Assembly (NCBI RefSeq): GCF_003325475.1
Contig: NZ_CP029495.1
Location: 1,550,001-1,614,000 of the forward strand
Reading direction: 5' to 3'
Source: Chromobacterium phragmitis
GTDB taxonomy: Bacteria; Pseudomonadota; Gammaproteobacteria; Burkholderiales; Chromobacteriaceae
Length of the DNA: 64,000 nucleotides
Of this stretch, positions 8,125-18,583 are shown in pieces (position 1 is the stretch's first letter; the number at the start of each line of letters is the position of its first letter). A program made the translations under genes and the position numbers. Below the pieces are notes generated by a model. The model ran no database searches. It was given only the letters and a program-made list of their open reading frames with translations, and was not told the origin of the DNA.

Positions 8125-8778
8125 TCAATGCAGGCTGGGCAGCCGGTAGCGCAGCAGCCAGAAATGCTCGCGGCGCAACACAGCCATCTCGCTGACGCCA
8201 TACGGCGCCAGCAGGATGCGGAACTCCGCCTCGGACGGAAAGTTCTTCAGCACCCGGTTGTCGCCGCCGTCGTGGCGGGGACGCCGCTGATAGCCGTTGC
8301 CGTCGCGGTCGTACTCCACAACCGGGTGCTGCGCGCCCTGCGCCTCGCTATTGTCCAGCAGCATCACCAGCGCGCCAGGCGCCAATGCCCGATGCAGCGC
8401 GGCCAGCGCCGGCTCGCGCCGCTGCCGCGGCAAATGGGAGAACCACAAGCCGGCGAAAGCCGCGTCGAACGGCTGAGGCGGGCTGGCCATCTCCTCGATC
8501 TCCCCCGCCTCGAACGCCGCGCCGGCCACGCCCGGCCGCTGCCGCGCCAGCGACAGCGCGCCGCGCGACGCGTCCAGCGCCAGATAGCCGCGCGCAGCCG
8601 GCGCCAGATACTGGGTCCAGTAACCGCTGCCGCAAGCCAGCTCCAACACCCGGCGGCCAACATATTGCTGCGGCAGCCAGCGCCGCAGCCAGGCCAGGTC
8701 CAACGCCCGCTCCGGCTGTTCATACACCGTGTCGTAGAAAGCCACGCGTTCGGCGTAGCCATCGTCTTCCTGATCCAT
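8125..8778 (-). CDS. Class I SAM-dependent methyltransferase
   Basis: Soluble methyltransferase of 217 residues. The SAM-binding motif I is VLELACGSGYWTQYLAP, followed by the acidic end of strand 2 in YLALDASRGALSLAR and a motif IV region FDAAFAGLWFSHLPR. The substrate is not evident; the type resembles small-molecule or quinone-like methyltransferases. The start at 8778 (MDQEDDGYAER) has GAGGG just upstream. An earlier in-frame ATG at 8871 would add 31 unconvincing residues. It converges on the chemoreceptor gene. Confidence 0.78.
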   Translation of the reverse strand: MDQEDDGYAERVAFYDTVYEQPERALDLAWLRRWLPQQYVGRRVLELACGSGYWTQYLAPAARGYLALDASRGALSLARQRPGVAGAAFEAGEIEEMASPPQPFDAAFAGLWFSHLPRQRREPALAALHRALAPGALVMLLDNSEAQGAQHPVVEYDRDGNGYQRRPRHDGGDNRVLKNFPSEAEFRILLAPYGVSEMAVLRREHFWLLRYRLPSLH

Positions 8779-8980
8779 CCCCAAGCCCTCGACCCACTCA
8801 CCCGAATAGCATACCACGGGCCAGCCTTGCATTTTCACCACATTATTACGTAAATATTTTACGTATATCATTATAAAAATAATATCTGAACAAGCACTCT
8901 AGAACTAATCAATAATCCGGCCAGCCAAACCTCGGTCATAAACCACTCTTTCTCATATTGACCACGCCAGCGCTTCGCCC

Positions 8981-9009
8981 AAAAAAAACCCGCCGGCAAA
9001 ACCGGCGGG
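8981..9009 (-). terminator. Terminator of the aldehyde dehydrogenase gene
   Basis: Perfect 8-bp stem CCCGCCGG / CCGGCGGG (8989-8996 and 9002-9009), and eight A on the + strand at 8981-8988 that read as a U run in the minus-strand transcript. Confidence 0.88.
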
Positions 9010-9103
9010 CAGAGAGGAAACATTTGCGATCCATTGGCCACGCTTTACGCGGCTACGCCCTATGCGCCCGAGATCATGCGCGCCGCATTCGGACGCCCGG
9101 CGC

Positions 9104-10609
<1,506 letters not shown>

Positions 10610-10660
10610 CGCATTCTCCTCGTCTAGTTAGGCGGTGCGTCCAGCGGACCGGTTTGTTGC

Positions 10661-10675
10661 GCAAACCGCATGCCA
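10661..10675 (-). promoter_or_regulatory. Sigma-54 (-24/-12) promoter of the aldehyde dehydrogenase
   Basis: Read on the minus strand the site is TGGCATGCGGTTTGC. This matches TGGCAC-G-N4-TTGC with one change, with the GG and GC dinucleotides at the required spacing. It is 52 bp upstream of the start codon. Confidence 0.8.
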
Positions 10676-10826
10676 GGATTTATCCGCATTGCATGGCAGC
10701 ATCGCCAAGCGGCAGGCAGGGCGAAGCGCTAGGGGAACGCTTGCGGCGGCGCAACAAGCAACTGGGAAATCAGCCGCTTGCCGATGCGGGAAAAGCGGCC
10801 ATAATCGGCGTCATTCCCCCACCAGA

Positions 10827-10868
10827 CTGTCGCAGGCTGGCACAGCTGTCGCATGTCGACGGCACAGC
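10827..10868. promoter_or_regulatory. Candidate activator-binding repeats
   Basis: CTGTCGCA occurs at 10827-10834 and 10846-10853, interleaved with GGCACAGC at 10839-10846 and 10861-10868. The cluster sits about 150 bp upstream of the sigma-54 promoter and just before the activator gene, the usual place for an enhancer of an AcoR-type regulator. Binding is inferred. Confidence 0.45.
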
Positions 10869-10883
10869 CTGCAGGAGCCGCGC

Positions 10884-12716
10884 ATGCCACCCAACGCTCG
10901 ATTGCCGCTGGACGAAATCCGCCGCCGCTTCTTCGCCGGCCAGGCTTTGCCCGGCCAGGCGCTGCCGACCGACATCCTGCGCTCCTGGCAGCGCTGCCGC
11001 GGCATGGGCCTGGCCGCCGGCAGCCATGGCGGCGAGCGGCTGAGCGAAGCCGAACTGCGCGCGCGCCGCGAAGCCAACGCGGACTGGCTGGAGTCGGCGC
11101 GGCCGGCGCTGGCCGGCTTGTTCGCCCAGGCGCACGCGCAAGGACTGGCGCTAGTGGTGGCGGACAACCGTGGCTGGGTGCTGGAGCAGAGCGGAGACAT
11201 AGACTTCCTCAACAAGGCGGAACGGCTGGCCCTGACCCCCGGCATGGACTGGAGCGAAGCCTCGCGCGGCACCAATGCCATCGGCACCGCGCTGGCGGCG
11301 CGGGACGGCGCACGGGTGCGCGGCGCCCAGCATTACCTGGAGCGCAACCGCTCGCTGTCCTGCGCCGCCAGCCCCGTGTTCGGCCCGCAAGGCCAGCTGC
11401 TGGGCGCGCTGGACCTCAGCGGCGCCAGCCGCAAGTTGGGCGACGCCCAGTGGATGCTGCTGCAGGCCGCCCGCGGCCAGATCGAATCCCAGCTGCTGGA
11501 AGAGGCCACGCGCGGCGGCTGGCGGCTCAGCCTGCATGCCGATCCCCGGCTGCTGGACGGTCCGGCCGCCTGCCAGCTGGTGTTCTCCGAGGACGGCAGT
11601 CTGCTCGCCGCCAACCAAGGCGGACTGGCGCTGTGCGGCCTGGAACCGGACGCCTGGCGGCCCCGCCATTTCGCCGCGCTGTTCGGCCAGAGCCTGGAGC
11701 ACTGGCTGAGCCGAAACGGCGAGGCGCTGGGTTTGCTGCAAGCCGGCCCGCAGCGCTTCTCCGCCCGGCTGCGGCCGCCCCGCCGCCGCGGCGCGCCATC
11801 CCGGCCGACGCCGGCGCCCCATGATTCGACGCCGACGCTGGACGGCCTGCCTAACCCGCTGTTCGCCAGCGCGCTGAAACTGCTGGAGGCGGACATCCCG
11901 GTGCTGATCCTGGGCGAAACCGGCACCGGCAAGGACAGGCTGGCGCGGGCGCTGCACGCGGCCAGCAGCCGCCAGGCCGCGCCCTTCGTCGCCATCAACT
12001 GCGCGGCCATTCCCGAAGGCTTGATCGAGGCAGAGCTGTTCGGCTACCAGCCCGGCGCCTACACCGGCGCCAGCCGCCAGGGCGGCAAGGGCCGGCTGCG
12101 CGAAGCCGACGGCGGCGTGCTGTTTCTGGACGAGATAGGCGACATGCCGCCAAACCTGCAGGCGCGGCTGCTCAGAGCGCTGCAGGACAGGGAAGTGACG
12201 CCGCTGGGCGGCGGACCCGCGCGGCGAATCGACATCCGCCTGATCTGCGCCACCCATCGCGACCTGCGCGCGCGCGTGGCGGATGGCGGCTTCCGCGCCG
12301 ACCTCTACTACCGTCTGTGCCATTACCCGCTGGCGCTGCCGCCCTTGCGCGAGCGCGGCGACGCGGCGGCGATCGCCCAGGCCATGCTGGACGGCATGGG
12401 CGCGGCCAAGCGCGGCATCTACTTGTCGCCGGAATTGGCGCGAGCCATCCGCGGCTACCGCTGGCCCGGCAATCTGCGCGAACTGTCCAACCTGCTGGCC
12501 ACGCTGCTGGCACTGGCCGACGACGGCGCGGCGCTGGGCCTGGCGCATCTGCCCGCCGCGCTGCGCGAGGACATGGCGGCGCAGGGTCACGCGGTGGAGG
12601 ACAGCGCCATCGCCGATCTGCTGAGCCGCTGCGGCGGCAACGCCAGCGCGGCGGCGCGCGCGCTGGGCATCAGCCGCTCCACCCTGTACCGGCGGCAGGG
12701 GAAAGTGGCTAAGTAA
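10884..12716 (+). CDS. Sigma-54-dependent transcriptional activator (AcoR-like)
   Basis: Bacterial enhancer-binding protein of 610 residues. The N-terminal part (about 60-220) is a GAF-like sensor (ALVVADNRGWVLEQSGD ... WSEASRGTNAIGTAL) typical of AcoR regulators. The central AAA+ domain has Walker A GETGTGKD, the sigma-54 contact loop as GAYTGA (usual GAFTGA), and Walker B VLFLDEIGDMP. A Fis-type helix-turn-helix ends the protein (GGNASAAARALGISRSTLYRR). The start at 10884 has CAGGAG upstream; the open frame reaches further back without similarity. Divergent from the aldehyde dehydrogenase it most likely controls. Confidence 0.9.
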   Translation: MPPNARLPLDEIRRRFFAGQALPGQALPTDILRSWQRCRGMGLAAGSHGGERLSEAELRARREANADWLESARPALAGLFAQAHAQGLALVVADNRGWVLEQSGDIDFLNKAERLALTPGMDWSEASRGTNAIGTALAARDGARVRGAQHYLERNRSLSCAASPVFGPQGQLLGALDLSGASRKLGDAQWMLLQAARGQIESQLLEEATRGGWRLSLHADPRLLDGPAACQLVFSEDGSLLAANQGGLALCGLEPDAWRPRHFAALFGQSLEHWLSRNGEALGLLQAGPQRFSARLRPPRRRGAPSRPTPAPHDSTPTLDGLPNPLFASALKLLEADIPVLILGETGTGKDRLARALHAASSRQAAPFVAINCAAIPEGLIEAELFGYQPGAYTGASRQGGKGRLREADGGVLFLDEIGDMPPNLQARLLRALQDREVTPLGGGPARRIDIRLICATHRDLRARVADGGFRADLYYRLCHYPLALPPLRERGDAAAIAQAMLDGMGAAKRGIYLSPELARAIRGYRWPGNLRELSNLLATLLALADDGAALGLAHLPAALREDMAAQGHAVEDSAIADLLSRCGGNASAAARALGISRSTLYRRQGKVAK

Positions 12717-12734
12717 ACAATGCCGCGTTTGCCA

Positions 12735-13814
12735 TCAGTCCGAAATCAAGCATGCCAAGCTGCGGTCAAAAGCATGCCGCCGCTCATGTTCCAACAACCA
12801 CTGCTTGCGGGCCAAGCCGCCGCCATATCCTGTCAGCGATCCATCCTTGCCCAGTACGCGGTGACAGGGAACGACGATGGCCACGCGGTTGGCCCCATTG
12901 GCGCGCGCCACGGCTCGCGCGGCCTCCGGCCTTCCGAGTCTCTCCGCCTGCCCGGCATAGCTGGCTGTTCCGCCATATGGAATGGTTTGCAAAGCCTGCC
13001 AGACTGACTGTTGAAACTCGCTGCCGGGCGTATCAAGCGCCAGCGTGAACCGGGAGCGCGTGCCAGCGAAATATTCCCCGACTTGACGCTCGGCCTGCCG
13101 CGTATGCCGGTTTTCGCCGGCAAGAATGCGCGCCCGCAAAAGCCGTTGCAGATCGCTCAGCTCAGTTTCCAGCATCTTGCGATCGACAAATTCCATCAGG
13201 CAGATTCCGCGCTCGCTAGCGCAGACGAACATGGGCCCCAGAGGCGTAGTGAAACGGTGAATGAGGATGATCTGGGCCGCCGCAGTCGGCGCGCGTCCTG
13301 TCAGCTTCTTGCAGGTGTAGCCAAAACCGCTAAGAGAGTCGTACCCGCTATCCAGGGCGGCATCGGTAGCGCAACGGCCCTCTTTCAACTCCGCCAAAGC
13401 CGAGTTGATCCGCAAAGAACGCTGGAAAGCCTGAAAGCTCATTCCATAATGCTGCTGAAACCAGCGCCGGATCCGCTCCGGGCCGATCCCAAGCTGCCTG
13501 AGCCGCCCATCGCTCAAGCGCTCCTTCGGGTGCTGGCGTAGCCAGTTGATCGCATCGGCAACATCAGAAGGCGCGGTATAAGCGTTTTCTGTCGGTTTGC
13601 ACACCTTGCAGGGCCGGTAACCGGCATCAAGCGCGTCTTTCAAATCGGTGTAGAACACCACATTTTCCCGCTTAGGCTTGCGGGCTCGACAGGTGGCGAT
13701 GCAAAACACACCCGTGGTCTTCACTCCCACGTAGAAAATACCGACATGATCCGCGGCTCGCTCAAGCAAAGCGCGATAGAAGCCATCAATCTGCCGGGGG
13801 TCAGTGACCTGCAT
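12735..13814 (-). CDS. ada: Bifunctional DNA-repair protein and regulator Ada
   Basis: Methylated-DNA repair protein that also activates the adaptive response. The 359-residue protein has all parts of E. coli Ada. The N-terminal zinc site uses Cys38, Cys42 (FCIATCRARKP), Cys69 and Cys72 (RPCKVCKP), with Cys38 as the phosphotriester acceptor. An AraC-type helix-turn-helix follows (about 80-180), then the O6-methylguanine methyltransferase domain with acceptor Cys about 317 in VVPCHRVLGKDG. Its start lies inside the end of the upstream PEP-mutase-family gene (14-bp overlap), so the two are co-transcribed. Confidence 0.95.
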   Translation of the reverse strand: MQVTDPRQIDGFYRALLERAADHVGIFYVGVKTTGVFCIATCRARKPKRENVVFYTDLKDALDAGYRPCKVCKPTENAYTAPSDVADAINWLRQHPKERLSDGRLRQLGIGPERIRRWFQQHYGMSFQAFQRSLRINSALAELKEGRCATDAALDSGYDSLSGFGYTCKKLTGRAPTAAAQIILIHRFTTPLGPMFVCASERGICLMEFVDRKMLETELSDLQRLLRARILAGENRHTRQAERQVGEYFAGTRSRFTLALDTPGSEFQQSVWQALQTIPYGGTASYAGQAERLGRPEAARAVARANGANRVAIVVPCHRVLGKDGSLTGYGGGLARKQWLLEHERRHAFDRSLACLISD

Positions 13815-14574
13815 GGTCGAATACTGCCTGAAACGATTGCGCGCTCTTCACCGCCCCCAAAAGCTGCCCCAGGGTTTGCTGCATGCGCTCATACAAGAAA
13901 TTACCCATGCTGATGCGTTTGACGCCCAGCCTTGCCAGCGACTGAAACGATGGCAAGCCAGGCATGCCCATCACATTCAATGGCAATGGCACATCTGCCG
14001 CTATCGCCGCGATATCGGCCTCATCCGTCACCCCAGGCACAAATAAACCGTCTGCGCCGCCGGCGGCATAAAGCCGCCCGCGCGCAATGCTCTCTTGGCA
14101 CGCATTTTCCATTCCAAGAAGATACGCATCGGTGCGCGCATTCAAGAACATCTCCACGCCGCCCGCCAGCAAGCCGGACCGTATCTCGCGCACGCGCCGG
14201 GAGAACGCCGCAGCCGCAACCATCTCCCTCCGACCATTGCGCGTTATGCTGTCTTCCAGATTGACCCCCGCCACGCCCATCTCCGCCAATCTGCATAAGT
14301 TGGCCACGATAGCCTCGGCGTTCTCGCCATAGCCCGCTTCCATATCAACGGTCAGCGGCAATCTGCTTGCCGTCCGCAAGCGAGCGGTCAGATCAAGGAG
14401 CTCGGAAAATCTCATACCCTCGCCATCGGGATAGCCCAGCATGTCGGAGATGGCGGCGCTGGAGGTGCCGATGGCGGCATAGCCTGCTGCCTCTGCCGCA
14501 TGCGCGCTGGCAGCGTCCCAAACGTTGGCAAGCAGCAACGGTTCGACTTGATAATGCAGTTGGGCGAAGTCCAT
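13801..14574 (-). CDS. Isocitrate lyase/phosphoenolpyruvate mutase family protein
   Basis: TIM-barrel enzyme of the carboxy-PEP mutase superfamily, 257 residues. The family sequence LLANVWDAASAHAAEAAGYAAIGTSSAA opens the protein; GVNLEDS and FLNARTDAYL carry metal- and substrate-binding residues. The usual lyase Cys motif (KKCGH of isocitrate lyase) is not present, so it is probably a C-C or P-C lyase of unknown substrate. The start at 14574 (MDFAQLHYQ) has CAGGAG upstream. First gene of a two-gene unit with ada, an association seen in other bacteria but unexplained. Confidence 0.82.
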   Translation of the reverse strand: MDFAQLHYQVEPLLLANVWDAASAHAAEAAGYAAIGTSSAAISDMLGYPDGEGMRFSELLDLTARLRTASRLPLTVDMEAGYGENAEAIVANLCRLAEMGVAGVNLEDSITRNGRREMVAAAAFSRRVREIRSGLLAGGVEMFLNARTDAYLLGMENACQESIARGRLYAAGGADGLFVPGVTDEADIAAIAADVPLPLNVMGMPGLPSFQSLARLGVKRISMGNFLYERMQQTLGQLLGAVKSAQSFQAVFDHAGH

Positions 14575-14745
14575 GACAGGCTCCTGTATTGAATACGGCG
14601 CCAGTATGTCTGCCCGGTCTTCCCCCCACAACCGAAAACCGGACAAGTATTTTGCCGGCCGACATGGCCGACCATGTACTGAAACCTGCGTGCGCAAACG
14701 CCATTGATCGCGCCGGAAATACCCGAAAGCGGTGCGACCGCGCAT

Positions 14746-14777
14746 AAAAAAGGCGAGGATCGCCGATCCTCGCCTTT
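14746..14777 (-). terminator. Terminator of rsuA
   Basis: Perfect 13-bp stem AAAGGCGAGGATC / GATCCTCGCCTTT (14749-14761 and 14765-14777) with loop GCC. The A run on the + strand at 14746-14751 gives a U tract to the minus-strand transcript. Confidence 0.9.
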
Positions 14778-14795
14778 GCAGGGTTGCCGCTACGA

Positions 14796-15500
14796 TCAGA
14801 AGCCGAAGGCCGCCAATTCTGCGCTAGTCAAATGCCGCCACTCGCCCGCCGGCAGATCGCCCAGGACGATGGCGCCCAGGCTTTCGCGGTGCAGCGCCTC
14901 CACCCGGTTGCTGGCCGCCGCCACCATCCGCTTCACCTGGTGGTACTTGCCCTCGGTGATGGTCAGCAAGATGGTGTGGGCGTCGAGCTGCTCCACGCTG
15001 TCGGCCGCGAACTCGCGCGCCTCGTCGTTGAGATACACGCCGCTCTGCAGCTTGGCGATCAGCTCCGGCGTCGCCTCGTGCTTCAGCGTGGCGCGGTAGA
15101 CCTTGGGCACCAGTTTCTTGGGCGAGGAAAGCGCGTGGATGAACTGGCCGTCGTTGGACAACAGGATCAGCCCGGTGGTGTCCACGTCCAACCGCCCCAC
15201 CGCGCTGATGTCCAGATTGGAAAACTGGTCCGGCAACAGCCGGTAGATGCTGGGATGGCAGTTCGGCTTGTGCGAGGTTTCATAATTGGCCGGCTTGTGC
15301 AGCAAGAGATACAGCGGGCCGCGCACCAGCGGCCACGGTTCGTCGTCCACCGCCAGGCTGGCGATGTCGGCCAGCTCGAACTGGGCGCGGTAGTTGTCCA
15401 CCACCTCGCCGTTCACTTCCACCAGTCCGTATTCGATCAGCTGGCGGCATTCCTTGCGGCCGCCGAAGCCTTGTTGTTGCAACAGTCGATAGAGTTCCAT
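14796..15500 (-). CDS. rsuA: 16S rRNA pseudouridine(516) synthase RsuA
   Basis: Modifies U516 of 16S rRNA. The 234-residue protein has an N-terminal S4-like RNA-binding domain (LLQQQGFGGRKECRQLIEYG) and an RsuA-type catalytic domain with the catalytic Asp in AVGRLDVDTTGLILLSNDG, and TEGKYHQVKRM near the C-terminus. Length and order fit RsuA; a related RluE/RluF-type target cannot be wholly excluded. Monocistronic with its own terminator; divergent from the FUSC gene. Confidence 0.87.
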   Translation of the reverse strand: MELYRLLQQQGFGGRKECRQLIEYGLVEVNGEVVDNYRAQFELADIASLAVDDEPWPLVRGPLYLLLHKPANYETSHKPNCHPSIYRLLPDQFSNLDISAVGRLDVDTTGLILLSNDGQFIHALSSPKKLVPKVYRATLKHEATPELIAKLQSGVYLNDEAREFAADSVEQLDAHTILLTITEGKYHQVKRMVAAASNRVEALHRESLGAIVLGDLPAGEWRHLTSAELAAFGF

Positions 15501-15600
15501 GGCCGGATGGTAGCACGCGCGCCGCGCGCCTGCCCGGCTTGCCTGCGGCGGCCGCCAACGCCATAGTCTTCAAACAAGGGAGCCCGGGGGAAGGGAAAAC

Positions 15601-16584
15601 ATGCCTTACCAGAAATACGCGTTGCACGGCCTGGGCTGGGTGCGTTACCAGCGGCGACGCATCCTGCGCGCGGCGCTGTTCAGCGCGCTGCTGTTCGCGC
15701 CGGCGGCGGCGCTGACGCTGGCCGGCCATGGCGCGGGGATGTTCCTGTTCGCGCTGGCGGCCAATTACAGCGCATTCTGCATGATGCTGGCGCGGCGGCT
15801 GCAACCCTGGTCGCTGCTGGCGATACCCGGCCTATACCTGGCCGGCCGGCTATGCGCCGGCCAGCCGACGATCATGTTGCTCTTGCTGGCGGCGGGGCTG
15901 GCGCTGCAAGCGCTGAGCGCGCGCCGCGGCTTGCACAAGGGCGTGCAGTTCTGGCTGTTCGCGCTGCTGCTGGGAAACATGACGCCGGCGGCGGCGATTC
16001 CCCCCTGGCAAGAGGCGGCCTGGATGCTGCTGGGCGCGGCCTACGGCGGCGCGCTGGCCCGGCTGGGCATGCGGGACTGGTTTCGCGTGCTGCCGGCGGC
16101 CTCCGTCGCCGACGCGCGCCGCTACGCCTGGCATCTGCTGCCGTGGGGCCTGCTCGCCTGGCTGGCGGCCAGCTGGATGCGCGGCGCGCACGCGTGGTGG
16201 CTGCCCATCGCAGCCGTCGCCATCCCCGACCCGTCCCCCGAACGCATGCTGTGGCTGGCGCGCGAACGGACCATAGGCACGCTGGCCGGCGCCTTGCTCG
16301 GCGCCGGATTGTACTGGGCGCTGCGCGCGCTGGACGCCGCGCCCATCTGGCATGTGCTGGCCCTGGCCTCGCTTCAGGCGGCGACGTTGATCGCGATGCG
16401 GCACAGCTTCCGGGTGTTCGTCGCGCTGCTCACCGCGCTGGTGTTGTCGCTGCTGCCGCCTGGCCAGCTGGCCAGCGGCGCGCTGGAACGGGTGGAAGAC
16501 ACCTTGATCGCAGCCCTGCTGTTCGGCGCGCTGGCCTGGTTTCTGCGGCAGCGCAAGCCGCCGGCTCAGGACAACAGCGGCTGA
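15601..16584 (+). CDS. FUSC-family (fusaric acid resistance-like) membrane protein
   Basis: Integral membrane protein of 327 residues with about eight to ten hydrophobic segments in two similar halves. The second half has RERTIGTLAGALLGAGLYWAL and ALERVEDTLIAALLFGALAW, typical of the FUSC_2/aromatic-acid exporter group. Probable small-molecule efflux component; no partner (membrane-fusion or outer-membrane protein) is adjacent. GGAAGGGA precedes the start. Its end overlaps the converging diguanylate cyclase gene by 19 bp. Confidence 0.7.
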   Translation: MPYQKYALHGLGWVRYQRRRILRAALFSALLFAPAAALTLAGHGAGMFLFALAANYSAFCMMLARRLQPWSLLAIPGLYLAGRLCAGQPTIMLLLLAAGLALQALSARRGLHKGVQFWLFALLLGNMTPAAAIPPWQEAAWMLLGAAYGGALARLGMRDWFRVLPAASVADARRYAWHLLPWGLLAWLAASWMRGAHAWWLPIAAVAIPDPSPERMLWLARERTIGTLAGALLGAGLYWALRALDAAPIWHVLALASLQAATLIAMRHSFRVFVALLTALVLSLLPPGQLASGALERVEDTLIAALLFGALAWFLRQRKPPAQDNSG

Positions 16585-18473
16585 AGCCGCTCGGCGACGC
16601 AAACGCGGTCGCGGCCCTGCCGCTTGGCCTGGTACAAGGCCTCGTCGGCCGCGCGCACCACGCTTTCCGCGTCTTCTCCGTGCAGCGGGCACAGCGCCAG
16701 GCCGATAGACAGCGTCACCGTCAGCGAATGGCCCATCGCCGCCACCGGTTGGCTGCTGACCATGCGCCGCAACCCTTCGGCCTTGGCGTAGGCCGCCTCC
16801 AGCGTGGCGCCGGGCAATAACACGAAGAACTCCTCCCCGCCGTAGCGGCAGACGATGTCGCCGCTGCGGAAGTGGTCGCTCAGGCAAGCGCCCAGCGCGG
16901 TCAGCACCGCGTCGCCGCAGCGGTGGCCGTAGCTATCGTTGACGCGCTTGAAGTGGTCGGCGTCCACCATCAGCACCGCCACCTCCCGATGCAGCGCCAG
17001 CATGTGCTCCAGCACCCGCGGCAGGATGTCGTCCAGGTGGCGGCGGTTGAACAGGCCGGTCAATGGATCGCGCAGCGCCTGCTCCCGCAGCCCTTGTTGC
17101 AGCTGTTCGATCTCGTCCAGATGGCGGCGCAGCGTGGCGTTGGCGTCATGCAGGCTTTGCTCCAGCCGCTTGCGCTCGCTGATGTCGTTGACGCCGTTGA
17201 TCACATACCAGGTCTGCTCGCTTTTCACCATCTCGCAGGAGATCAACGCCCAGAATTGGCGGCCGCGCGCGTCGCGCAGCTTCACCTCCCGGTCTCGCAC
17301 CAGCCCGTTGTCGCGCAGGGCGCGCGATACCCGGTCGCGCTCGGCCGGATCGACGTAGAAATCCTGCACCCGCAGCGGCCGCGCCGGATGCAGCTTGGCG
17401 CCGAACAATTCCTCGGCGCGGACATTGGCGTAAATCAGCTCCCCGTCCGCCAGCCGGTTCATCGCCAGCGGAAACGGCGCCGCGTCCGCCATCAGCCGCA
17501 GCCTCGCCTCGCTCTCCGCCAACTGGCGGGTGCGCTCGCCCACCTTGGCCTCCAGCGATTGCTTGGCCTGCAGCAGGCTGCGCTCCGCGTCGCGGCGCTC
17601 GGCCAGCAAGGCGCCAAACACCAGCAACGTCGCCGATTGAACGATGGCCAACACCGCGACGTTGAGCAGCGCGTGGTCGGCATCGTCCACCGCCAGCGCG
17701 CCATGGCCCAGGCGGACGCCGGCCAGCGCCGCGCCGACGATGGCCAGGGACAGACCGTGCGCCAGCGACAACCGGTCGCGGAACACCAGCCACAGCAACG
17801 GCAGGATCAGCAAATACGGCAGGATGGCGTGATAGCCGCCGCGCCCCTCTACGCCGCACCCCAGCAGCAAGGCCAGTCCCAGCGTCGCCGCGGCCAACAT
17901 GGCCTCGGCGCGGCCGCCCGGGCCCTCGGCCCGGCCCAGTCGCAACAGACAGGGCGTCAAGGCCATCACCGCCGCTAGGTTGCCCATCCAGGCCTGGTAG
18001 GCATCGGCGAGCAAGGCCGCCGGATGCGCGCCTTGCTCCGGCAGCAATGCGAACGAACGGCCCAGCCCCGCCAGCGCGCTGGCAAGCAGCCCGGGGCCGA
18101 GCAGAAAAGCCAGCGCGCCGGAGACGCGTTGAAATATCGGCGGCCGTTTGCGGGCGGCCTGCGCGCCCAGCACCGCCGCCGCCGCGCCGCTGGCCGCCAA
18201 CAGCAGGATATCGGCCCAGCCCAGGCCCGTTTCCCGCCAAGCCAGCCACGCCATGGCCAGCGCCGCGCCCGGCCACAGCCGCGCGCCGCCACGCAGCAGC
18301 AACGCCAGCGCGAAAGGCAGCCCCAGCTGCTGCAAGCCGGCTTGCCCAGCCGGCAGACTCCACCCCAGCAGCCAGCCCGCCCCGCCGCAGGCCGCCGCCG
18401 CGGCAAACTGTCCGCCAGCGTGCCGAGCCCACTGGCGCCAGCGCGGCCCATCAGACTGCGTAGCGTTTTCCAT
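16566..18473 (-). CDS. MASE1-PAS-GGDEF diguanylate cyclase
   Basis: Membrane sensor that should make c-di-GMP. The N-terminal ~300 residues form about eight to ten hydrophobic helices resembling a MASE1 sensor. A short coiled coil (AKQSLEAKVGERTRQLAESEA) leads to a PAS domain (about 335-450), a second coiled segment, and a GGDEF domain (about 480-635). The active-site signature is GGEEF in CRYGGEEFFVLLPG, a functional variant. The product-inhibition I-site RxxD (RSGD) lies five residues before it. The start at 18473 (MENATQSDG) has GGGA upstream; the ATG at 18506 is an alternative without a ribosome site. Confidence 0.85.
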   Translation of the reverse strand: MENATQSDGPRWRQWARHAGGQFAAAAACGGAGWLLGWSLPAGQAGLQQLGLPFALALLLRGGARLWPGAALAMAWLAWRETGLGWADILLLAASGAAAAVLGAQAARKRPPIFQRVSGALAFLLGPGLLASALAGLGRSFALLPEQGAHPAALLADAYQAWMGNLAAVMALTPCLLRLGRAEGPGGRAEAMLAAATLGLALLLGCGVEGRGGYHAILPYLLILPLLWLVFRDRLSLAHGLSLAIVGAALAGVRLGHGALAVDDADHALLNVAVLAIVQSATLLVFGALLAERRDAERSLLQAKQSLEAKVGERTRQLAESEARLRLMADAAPFPLAMNRLADGELIYANVRAEELFGAKLHPARPLRVQDFYVDPAERDRVSRALRDNGLVRDREVKLRDARGRQFWALISCEMVKSEQTWYVINGVNDISERKRLEQSLHDANATLRRHLDEIEQLQQGLREQALRDPLTGLFNRRHLDDILPRVLEHMLALHREVAVLMVDADHFKRVNDSYGHRCGDAVLTALGACLSDHFRSGDIVCRYGGEEFFVLLPGATLEAAYAKAEGLRRMVSSQPVAAMGHSLTVTLSIGLALCPLHGEDAESVVRAADEALYQAKRQGRDRVCVAERLQPLLS

Positions 18474-18583
18474 CGCGGCATCTATCCCAGCGCATTGAAT
18501 ATGCATATCAGATTAGACTGATCTTGCTTGCAAATCCATGGAATAAACGTAGCTTCTCAGGCTCAATCTTTCGTCCCGCCCAG

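Noticed and set aside
9020..9103. Short + strand frame (ATLYAATPYAPEIMRAAFG) after the dehydrogenase terminator as a gene fragment
   Set aside because: Looks protein-like but matches no family I know and has no start or ribosome site; left as untranslated sequence.
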